From NCBI GenBank assembly GCA_021802305.1, contig JAKAAD010000069.1:1-5735 (forward strand): a DNA stretch of 5,735 bases. Reading direction: 5' to 3'. Both the position numbers and the translations under genes were made by a program. The notes under the pieces were generated by a model. The model ran no database searches, was not told the DNA's origin, and saw only the letters and a list, made by a program, of their open reading frames with translations. Shown here piece after piece: positions 1 to 5,377 of the stretch. Source of the DNA: a bacterium (lineage in GTDB: Bacteria > Chlamydiota > Chlamydiia > Chlamydiales > Rhabdochlamydiaceae). The stretch's first letter is position 1, and every line of letters starts with the position of its first letter.

Positions 1-27
1 CGATGGATCTGAAAACCAATTTTTGAG
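1..27 (+). repeat. Left copy of a perfect 27-bp inverted repeat
   Basis: The first 27 bases (starting CGATGGATCTG and ending TTTTTGAG) are the exact reverse complement of 699-725. The match stops abruptly at base 28 on the inner side. The outer limit cannot be seen because the window begins at base 1, so the repeat may be longer. On the minus strand this copy encodes the last visible residues of the left-edge gene. Confidence 0.9.
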
Positions 28-530
28 AAGAATGCAGATGAATTATTTGCGTATTCTTGATTTGCGTATTCTTGATATACATTGTCAATGTAGTGAAGAA
101 GTTCAAGGCTAGTAGGTTCGTATTTGCTTAGCGACTCCACAAGAGGTTGGTATGCAGGGTCCTCGCAGGTGTAAATAAGCTGAGCAGCAAGGCTCATTAC
201 TCCGTTGGCATCTTCAGGAATGTTCTCGATTGGAATGAAGGAGATCCTATTGGCAAATTTGAGATAAAAATTTGTTATCGCCTCCTCTTCTGCTTTTGTG
301 TTGTCGAAAGAGGTCGTTTTACAATTCCTATGAGCAGAGCGTACTTTTGCAGCTGCAGACTCAAGTTCGCGGACAGCCTTGCGTTCTGCGCGTTGATTCT
401 CCGTTCCATTTTTTCGAATCATCCATATTGCATAGCGTATGGGACGAAGAATGGCGGGACCTTCCTTTAGATAAGAGGTTTTCTCCGTGTCTAGCGTACA
501 TGTTTTAAGTTGGGCAGGCGTTACTGTCAT
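1..530 (-). CDS. Unrecognised protein, 3' end beyond the left edge of the window
   Basis: An uninterrupted minus-strand frame runs for 176 codons from an ATG at 530-528 to the left edge, with no stop codon. The start is supported by AGGAG at 545-541, ten bases upstream, and by a consensus -10 box further up. The protein begins MTVTPAQLKTC. It has a short hydrophobic patch near residues 32-38, a charged helical stretch at about 44-68 rich in A, E, R and K, then a mixed alpha-helical region. No signal peptide and no catalytic motif are seen. Residues 153-157 and 158-162 are a tandem duplication of QEYAN. The last codons (about 169-176, SKIGFQIH) lie in a 27-bp inverted repeat whose other copy sits in a transposase-like remnant, so the native C-terminus may have been replaced or may be switchable. 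I do not recognise the family. The long open frame plus RBS and promoter make it a credible gene, but it could be a truncated one. Confidence 0.6.
   Translation of the reverse strand, partial: MTVTPAQLKTCTLDTEKTSYLKEGPAILRPIRYAIWMIRKNGTENQRAERKAVRELESAAAKVRSAHRNCKTTSFDNTKAEEEAITNFYLKFANRISFIPIENIPEDANGVMSLAAQLIYTCEDPAYQPLVESLSKYEPTSLELLHYIDNVYQEYANQEYANNSSAFFSKIGFQIH
46..75. repeat. 15-bp tandem duplication inside the left-edge gene
   Basis: TTTGCGTATTCTTGA occurs twice back to back at 46-60 and 61-75. It is 15 bp, so the frame is kept, and on the minus strand it encodes QEYAN twice. It looks like a recent replication-slippage duplication. Confidence 0.85.
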
Positions 531-540
531 AATTATTAAT

Positions 541-545
541 CTCCT
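541..545 (-). promoter_or_regulatory. Ribosome binding site of the left-edge gene
   Basis: On the minus strand AGGAG precedes the ATG at 530 by ten bases. It fixes the start of the left-edge gene; the next in-frame methionines are at residues 37 and 112. Confidence 0.6.
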
Positions 546-550
546 GTTAA

Positions 551-690
551 TCTAATATAACTATATTATACACTAATCAAATTTAAATAGTAAAAATTTA
601 TTTAATTGTAGTATAACTAACAATTTAAATAATTTTAATTTATCAGTTTTTAATTAAGTTGTAGCTTATTAATTATATGTGACTTATATA
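551..690. other. Very AT-rich noncoding stretch
   Basis: By hand count about 19 of 140 bases are G or C (near 14%), far below the sucAB region. Apart from the promoter of the left-edge gene at its left end I see no gene, RNA or convincing hairpin. AATTTAAATA occurs at 580-589 and 622-631, which means little at this composition. Such DNA is typical of horizontally acquired or silenced regions, but that is inference. Confidence 0.7.
565..594 (-). promoter_or_regulatory. Predicted sigma-70-type promoter for the left-edge gene
   Basis: The minus strand reads TATAAT at 570-565, a perfect -10 hexamer. A weak -35 candidate, TTTACT, lies at 594-589 with an 18-bp spacer. Transcription would begin near 558 and leave a leader of about 28 nt carrying the AGGAG site. 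The surrounding DNA is very AT-rich, so a chance TATAAT is not unlikely. The position relative to the RBS and start codon is what favours a real promoter. Confidence 0.45.
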
Positions 691-698
691 CAAACGAA

Positions 699-725
699 CT
701 CAAAAATTGGTTTTCAGATCCATCG
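699..725 (-). repeat. Right copy of the 27-bp inverted repeat
   Basis: This is the exact reverse complement of bases 1-27. Read on the plus strand it is in the same codon register as in the left-edge gene, giving SKIGFQIH, and the frame continues into the transposase-like remnant to its right. The two copies enclose a 671-bp spacer that holds the left-edge gene's start, its promoter and the AT-rich stretch. Confidence 0.9.
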
Positions 726-960
726 GGCACAATGGCATTTTGAATCCACCTGGAAAAATGCTCGAGTTATAGATCGTAGGGCTCTCGTGGAGAGGGTCTT
801 TTCCTGCTATAAGACGTTGTTTTGAGAGCAGGCATTCTCGAGGACTTATGAGCGTCAAGTGGTTGAAAATCGATAGAAATGCCTTTTGAGGATTGCTAAG
901 AACTTGTGCGGTAAGAGAATTTTTCAATACAGCCCCCCCCTGCGAAAAATCTTCAAAAAT
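700..960 (+). pseudogene. Decayed IS5-family transposase, C-terminal fragment
   Basis: One plus-strand frame beginning at base 700 reads SKIGFQIHRAQW, then STWKNARVIDRRALVERVF, then SCYKTLF, an in-frame TGA (823), EQAFSRTYERQVVENR, an in-frame TAG (874), then KCLLRIAKNL. Skipping the two stops, this fits the C-terminal signature of IS5-family DDE transposases without gaps: WK, about six residues, a [HR]RSLVE-like motif (here RRALVE, containing the last catalytic Glu), a [FY]x[YF]K stretch, LFG, SR, Q, E, KC. The first stop sits where the family has Gly (LFG). No N-terminal or middle transposase region is present to the left, so it is a truncated, inactive remnant. The frame is closed upstream by a TAA at 670-672. 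The family call rests on remembered motifs, not an alignment. A shorter minus-strand frame over the same bases shows no recognisable motif. Confidence 0.55.
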
Positions 961-1066
961 TGAAAGAAGTCAGGAGCTTGCAATAAGATCGTAACTTTTC
1001 CCCAGATGAAAAAATGCTGGATGACTCCGTGCCAAATCCCAATTTTTGCATGCACATGTGCATACA
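961..1066. other. Intergenic region downstream of sucB
   Basis: No gene is visible between the transposase remnant and the sucB stop. A 14-bp perfect palindrome, ATGCACATGTGCAT, lies at 1050-1063, three bases past the sucB stop codon. It has no loop and is followed on the minus strand by an A-run rather than a T-run, so it is not a Rho-independent terminator. The 10-mer CCAATTTTTG of the 27-bp repeat recurs at 1039-1048. No other terminator for the sucA-sucB transcript is evident. Confidence 0.5.
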
Positions 1067-2128
1067 TCATTCTAAGAAAAGGCGTGCAGGATCTTCAAGG
1101 AGTTCCTTACACCGAACCAGAAAGAGAACAGCCTCTCTTCCATCGATGATGCGATGATCGTAGCTAAGTGCTAGATACATCATTGGCTTAATGACGATTT
1201 GATCTTCTTGAGCAACGGGCCTTTTTACTGTCGCATGCATCCCTAAGATGGCGCTTTGAGGAGGATTTACAATTGGCGTCGAAAGGAGGGATCCAAAGAC
1301 GCCTCCATTCGTGATAGTAAAGCACCCACCTTGAAGATCGTCGATGGCAATGCTACCTGTTCGCGCTTTCTGAGCAAGATCTTCAATCGTTTGTTCAATT
1401 TCAGCAAAGTTTCGCGTATCACAATTGCGAACCACAGGTACCATGAGCCCTCTTTCTGTGGAAACTGCAATGCCAATATCAAATGCTTGAGGAGTAACAA
1501 TCGCTTCTCCTTCGATAAAGCTGCGCACATCGGGAAATTCCTTCAGTGCAAGCACACATGCTTTTACAAAAAAGGACATAAAGCCCAATTTTACTCCGTA
1601 TTTTTTTTGGAAGGTTTCTTTTTCGCGCTGGCGCATTTCCACGATGCGAGACATGTCGACTTCGTTAAATGTCGTCAGCATAGCTGTTTGATTTTTTGCT
1701 TCGACAAGTCGACGTGCAATCACTTTGCGCAATGGACTCATTTTGCGCCGCGCCCCACTTTCTTTAGGGCGTAACGTTTGTGGGGGAGAAGGAGCTTTCT
1801 CCGGGGAAGGGGGCGGTTTCGTGGACGATGCCACTTTTTTTGCAGAAGCTGGGGCTGGTTCTTTTGTTGTCTCCTTTTTAGGGGCAGGTTTTGCTTCTGT
1901 GTCTACAGAGCCAATCACTTGCCCAATCTGAACGGTGGCTCCTTGCTCTACTTTCCAAGTAAGAACACCCTCTGCAGGGGCATGAAGAACCTGATTGACC
2001 TTTTCTGTTTCGATTTCGACAATCTCTTCATCGGTTTTCACTGTACTTCCCGATGGTTTGAGGAAGGATCCAATGACTACCTCTGTAATCGATTCGCCAA
2101 GTTGTGGAATAGAGATGTCAACATTCAT
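1067..2128 (-). CDS. sucB: Dihydrolipoyllysine-residue succinyltransferase (E2 of 2-oxoglutarate dehydrogenase)
   Basis: The E2 core enzyme of the 2-oxoglutarate dehydrogenase complex moves a succinyl group from its lipoyl arm to CoA in the cytoplasmic TCA cycle. The 353-residue protein has an N-terminal lipoyl domain (about 3-77), with lipoyl-lysine K43 in the ETEKVNQ turn. A Pro/Ala/Lys linker follows (about 78-130). The catalytic acyltransferase domain (about 131-353) carries the TNGGVFGSLLSTP motif (273-285) and the HxxxD catalytic pair H325/D329 in DHRIIDG. These features are decisive for an E2, and pairing with sucA makes succinyl specificity the natural call. The protein is shorter than the usual 400 or so residues because no peripheral subunit-binding domain is seen between linker and core. 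Its ATG overlaps the sucA stop in ATGA and has no strong Shine-Dalgarno, which suggests translational coupling. Confidence 0.95.
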   Translation of the reverse strand: MNVDISIPQLGESITEVVIGSFLKPSGSTVKTDEEIVEIETEKVNQVLHAPAEGVLTWKVEQGATVQIGQVIGSVDTEAKPAPKKETTKEPAPASAKKVASSTKPPPSPEKAPSPPQTLRPKESGARRKMSPLRKVIARRLVEAKNQTAMLTTFNEVDMSRIVEMRQREKETFQKKYGVKLGFMSFFVKACVLALKEFPDVRSFIEGEAIVTPQAFDIGIAVSTERGLMVPVVRNCDTRNFAEIEQTIEDLAQKARTGSIAIDDLQGGCFTITNGGVFGSLLSTPIVNPPQSAILGMHATVKRPVAQEDQIVIKPMMYLALSYDHRIIDGREAVLFLVRCKELLEDPARLFLE

Positions 2129-4791
2129 GTGCGAAATGCTTCTGCCAAGATCCTCTTGAGCTGTTCTGCATGTTGCGCAAAAGTGCCCACTGCAGGAGAG
2201 GCACTCCGCTCCCTTCCGATATACATAAGATTTCGTTTTTCACCAAGAATCTCTTGAAAAAGAGGCCGTATGAATTCCCAAGCACCCATATTGCTTGGCT
2301 CTTCTTGAATCCAATGCACATCTCCATTGGTTTTTTTTAGGATGGCTCTCAAGGATTCCTTGGGAAGGGGATAGAGCTGTTCTATGCGAATCAAGGAGAC
2401 ATCGTCTCTTTTTTGTTTGTCCCTTTCCGTAAGAAGATCGTAGTATATTTTTCCAGAGCAAAAGAGCAGGCGTTTTGCTTGGTCTATGTGAGGCTCTTCT
2501 AGAATTTCTTGGAAGCTTCCCTCGACAAATGCAGATAGCGGAGAGACGCATTGGGAATGGCGAAGAAGTGCTTTAGGAGTAAATAAGATCAGAGGCTTTT
2601 TTTGCGGGGAGAGCGCTTGCCTACGGAGGAGATGAAAGAGTTGTGCAGGTGTGGAACAATTGGCAATGCGAAGATTGTCTTCGCCAGCAAGCTGCAAAAA
2701 TCGCTCAATGCGCGCAGAAGAGTGCTCGGGACCTTGCCCTTCGTATCCGTGCGGAAGTAAAAGCGTGATATTAGACGACAAATTCCACTTTTGCTCGGAA
2801 GCCGCAATGTACTGATCGATCACGACCTGTGCTCCATTGGCAAAGTCTCCAAACTGAGCTTCCCAAATAGTTAAGGAATGAGGATGGGAGCAGCTGTATC
2901 CAAATTCAAACCCCAAAACGCCATATTCTGAAAGAGGAGAATTGAAAATGTCGAAAAGTGCTTGTTTTCCCTCTAAATGAGAGAGAGGAAAATAGCTCTC
3001 TTGTTTGGTTTGATGAACCACAATCGCATGGCGATGAGAAAAGGTTCCTCGACGACTATCTTGTCCAGAAATGCGCACGTGAATGCCATCGTGAAGAAGT
3101 GTCGCAAGGGCGAGGTGCTCTCCCATGCCCCAGTCAATCGCTTCTCCCTTTTGCACCATGATCAAGCGTTCCTGTAAGAGTTTTTTCACTTTGGGGTGAG
3201 GTTCAAGCCCCTCTGGAAGGCGGCAAAAGGATGCTGCAAGAGATTGGAGCACTTCGCTTGGTACGCCCGTTTGCACGGGGGGAGGGGAAAGTTTTTCTTC
3301 CAGTTTGGCTTTTGGAGGATGAGCTTTTGTTTCCAGAGCCTTGTGCAGCGTATCGCTAAACTCTTTTGCTAAAGAAGCAGCTTGTTCAGAAGAGAGCACT
3401 TGGGATTCGATCAACTTTTCTGTATATATTTCGCGAATAGGTCGTCTTTTTCGAATGGCTGTATATTCAATGGGTTGGGTAAAAGCAGGTTCATCGCTTT
3501 CATTATGGCCATATTTGCGATAGCAATTGAGATCGATGAAGACATCGCATCCAAATCTTTTGCGCATTTCGATTGCAAGCTTTGAAACGCGTACACATCC
3601 CTCGGGGTCCTCTGCATTTACGTGAAAAATAGGAGCTCCAAATGCACGTCCTATTTCCGTACAATAGTGCGTAGAACGCCCATCTTTAGGAAGGGTGGTA
3701 AACCCAATCTGATTATTGATAATGATGTGTATGGTTCCTCCCGTTGAATATCCTCTAAGCTTGCATAGCTGAAGAGTTTCATAGACGACGCCTTGTCCTG
3801 CAATCGCAGCATCTCCGTGCACGAGGAGAGGAAGGACGCAGGCGGTCTCTTTCTTGACTTCTTGCTTTCCTCGCACAAATCCCTCGACTATAGGATCCAC
3901 GGATTCGAGCGAGCTTGAATTTGCTGCAAGAGTCACGAGTACCTCTTTTCCGGTGCGCGTAGAAACTCTCCCAGAAAATCCCTTGTGATACTTCACATCG
4001 CCTGTGCCTTCAAATTCTTCCGAAGTGTAATGATCTTCAAATTCGCGAAAGAGACTTGCATAAGATCGGTGCAAGATATTGACAAGGACATTGAGCCGCC
4101 CTCTATGGGCCATCCCAATCGCAACTTCTTCGACACCTAGCGCAGCTCCTCTTTCGATGAGTGCTCTCATCATGGGAATGAACGTTTCAGCACCTTCTAG
4201 AGAAAAGCGTTTTTGTCCTACAAATTTCATGTGCAAGAACGTCTCGAACAATTCTGCTCGATTGAGATCATGCAAGATGTCTAAGCGCTCTTCATTGTCT
4301 AAATGCAACGGAAAATTCGGTTCGATCTGTTCTTGGAGCCAAGTTTTGAGTTTCGGATGATCGAACTCGCCGGCAAGTTCTACTCCAACTGTGCCGCAAT
4401 AGGTGCGCTCCAGTGCCTCTACAATGCGTTGCAAAGGGGCTTCTGGTTCAGGAGTAAATCCAAAGGACGGGAAAAGAGCATCTAATTCTTGATCACTGAG
4501 TCCCCAGGAATCAAGCCGAAGCTCCTTAGGCCTAGTCGGTTGGTTAGTAGCTAACGGATTAATCCGTGCCATGAGGTGACCATATTGCCGATAGGCCTCG
4601 ATGAGCAAGTGAATTTTCAGCTCTGGGCTGCCTGCTCCTTGAGAAGAAGAGAACATTGCACCGAAAGCCATGCCTTCGAAAAAATGGCGCCATGAGGGAT
4701 CGACGGTAGAGGGATTCTTCAGATACTGGGAAAAGAGATCCTCTAGCCATTTTACGTTTTCGAAGGAGAGTAGGCTCATCTCTTCATCCAT
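2125..4791 (-). CDS. sucA: 2-oxoglutarate dehydrogenase E1 component (ThDP-dependent decarboxylase)
   Basis: E1 decarboxylates 2-oxoglutarate with thiamine diphosphate and succinylates the lipoyl group of E2. Numbered from the ATG at 4791 (888 residues), the N-terminal E1o segment has WLEDLFSQYL and the VDPSWRHFFEG motif. AHRGR follows near 228-232, then the ThDP/Mg site: GDAAIAGQG from 326, NNQIGFTT from 359, and AEDPEG 393-398 leading to GHNESDEP near 428-435. The transketolase-like domain begins near 553 (DWGMGEHLALATLL), followed by WEAQFGDFANGAQ from 643 and LPHGYEGQGPEHSSAR from 679. The C-terminal domain ends with QEEPSNMGAWEF and RERSASPAVG. This is complete and typical in order and length for SucA. 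Start choice: the frame extends upstream to a TTG at 4815 (8 more residues, with a stop just before it), and a further ATG lies at 4779; none has a clear Shine-Dalgarno, so ATG 4791 is a preference. sucB follows with a 4-nt overlap. lpd (E3) is not nearby. Confidence 0.95.
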   Translation of the reverse strand: MDEEMSLLSFENVKWLEDLFSQYLKNPSTVDPSWRHFFEGMAFGAMFSSSQGAGSPELKIHLLIEAYRQYGHLMARINPLATNQPTRPKELRLDSWGLSDQELDALFPSFGFTPEPEAPLQRIVEALERTYCGTVGVELAGEFDHPKLKTWLQEQIEPNFPLHLDNEERLDILHDLNRAELFETFLHMKFVGQKRFSLEGAETFIPMMRALIERGAALGVEEVAIGMAHRGRLNVLVNILHRSYASLFREFEDHYTSEEFEGTGDVKYHKGFSGRVSTRTGKEVLVTLAANSSSLESVDPIVEGFVRGKQEVKKETACVLPLLVHGDAAIAGQGVVYETLQLCKLRGYSTGGTIHIIINNQIGFTTLPKDGRSTHYCTEIGRAFGAPIFHVNAEDPEGCVRVSKLAIEMRKRFGCDVFIDLNCYRKYGHNESDEPAFTQPIEYTAIRKRRPIREIYTEKLIESQVLSSEQAASLAKEFSDTLHKALETKAHPPKAKLEEKLSPPPVQTGVPSEVLQSLAASFCRLPEGLEPHPKVKKLLQERLIMVQKGEAIDWGMGEHLALATLLHDGIHVRISGQDSRRGTFSHRHAIVVHQTKQESYFPLSHLEGKQALFDIFNSPLSEYGVLGFEFGYSCSHPHSLTIWEAQFGDFANGAQVVIDQYIAASEQKWNLSSNITLLLPHGYEGQGPEHSSARIERFLQLAGEDNLRIANCSTPAQLFHLLRRQALSPQKKPLILFTPKALLRHSQCVSPLSAFVEGSFQEILEEPHIDQAKRLLFCSGKIYYDLLTERDKQKRDDVSLIRIEQLYPLPKESLRAILKKTNGDVHWIQEEPSNMGAWEFIRPLFQEILGEKRNLMYIGRERSASPAVGTFAQHAEQLKRILAEAFRT

Positions 4792-4816
4792 ATGAGAGTT
4801 TGGTTCAAATTGCAAG

Positions 4817-4849
4817 TTGAACTAAATTTCGTGAAGTAGAGATAATATC
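4817..4849 (+). promoter_or_regulatory. Predicted divergent promoter region between sucA and the coiled-coil gene
   Basis: On the plus strand TTGAAC (4817-4822) and GATAAT (4841-4846) are spaced by 18 bp. They would start transcription near 4853, leaving a leader of about 70 nt to the ATG at 4922. The -10 lies inside GATAATATC (4841-4849), a palindrome around its central base. The minus strand therefore reads TATTAT at 4847-4842, a possible -10 for sucA with no convincing -35. The two divergent units might share or compete for this site. This is sequence matching only. Confidence 0.35.
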
Positions 4850-4908
4850 GGCTTCCCACAAAATGAGTTGCGGTGTAAATAAGGCATCGCTTAAGTAAGG
4901 GATGATTT

Positions 4909-4913
4909 GAGGG
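4909..4913 (+). promoter_or_regulatory. Ribosome binding site choosing ATG 4922
   Basis: GAGGG lies eight bases before the ATG at 4922. It overlaps the in-frame TTG at 4907, which has no such site of its own, so the ATG is the better start. Confidence 0.6.
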
Positions 4914-4921
4914 AAAAGCAA

Positions 4922-5377
4922 ATGAAAAGTGAGCGATTGAGAAAGCTCGAGACGGAGCTACTGGATTTAGAACAGTGGTTAAAACTGGGTCTTGTTCCAA
5001 AAAAAGATTTAGAAAAACACAAAGAAGAAATGCGCCTCCTCCATCGCAAGATCGAAGAGGAAAAAGAGCGGCTTCGCTTCCTCAAGGAAAGTGGGGAAGG
5101 GGAAGAGTTCACGATGCCCAAGAAACCCGCAGGTAGGCAGCCTGCCCGTGAGCCTCATAGCCTTCCAGACCTCGATACCGCTGGAGAGGGGTATACGGAC
5201 ACGGGATTTGAGATGGAGACAGAGTCGCTTGAAATGGAAACGACGGCAACTGGAGAAGGGGAGGAAAAAGAGGAGGAAGAGGAGATCATAGAAGAGGAAG
5301 AAGAAGAGGACCCCTTTAGCGATCGCAATCGATGGCGTCGTGGTGTTTTAGAAGATCCAGATGCAGATCAGTGGTGA
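4922..5377 (+). CDS. Small coiled-coil protein with acidic tail, unknown function (probable CT053-type chlamydial protein)
   Basis: This 151-residue protein begins MKSERLRKLETELLDLEQW. Residues 1-58 are a charged, heptad-like helix rich in Leu, Glu and Lys, with the distinctive block DLEQWLKLGLVPKKDLEKH near its start; a coiled coil is likely. Residues about 64-110 are Pro-, Thr- and Glu-rich and look disordered. Residues about 113-130 are an almost continuous glutamate run, followed by the ordered-looking tail DPFSDRNRWRRG and a terminal DPDADQW. No signal peptide, membrane segment or enzyme motif is seen. It lies divergently from sucA and directly before hemW, as I recall for CT053 in Chlamydia trachomatis, so I infer orthology by position. 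The function is not known to me. A scaffold or adaptor role would fit the shape, but nothing in the sequence proves it. It is probably cotranscribed with hemW, whose start lies inside its 3' end. Confidence 0.8.
   Translation: MKSERLRKLETELLDLEQWLKLGLVPKKDLEKHKEEMRLLHRKIEEEKERLRFLKESGEGEEFTMPKKPAGRQPAREPHSLPDLDTAGEGYTDTGFEMETESLEMETTATGEGEEKEEEEEIIEEEEEEDPFSDRNRWRRGVLEDPDADQW

Noticed and set aside
147..508. Plus-strand open frames in the left segment
   Set aside because: They are antisense to the 176-codon minus-strand gene that has an RBS and promoter; their Cys/Phe-rich translations look like shadow frames.
700..927. 75-codon minus-strand open frame over the transposase remnant
   Set aside because: It has no recognisable motif, and its 3' end is the repeat read in a different register. 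The plus strand over the same bases matches IS5-type motifs despite two stops.
1001..1020. Possible hairpin CCAG...CTGG downstream of sucB
   Set aside because: Only four base pairs of stem around an A-rich loop, too weak for a terminator call.
1050..1063. 14-bp palindrome just after the sucB stop as a terminator
   Set aside because: It has no loop, and on the sucB strand it is followed by an A-run, not a T-run. It might be a protein-binding site, but nothing supports that.
1256..4485. Many short open frames on both strands inside sucA and sucB
   Set aside because: The sucA and sucB frames show full domain and active-site signatures; the others are overlapping shadows without RBS or motifs.
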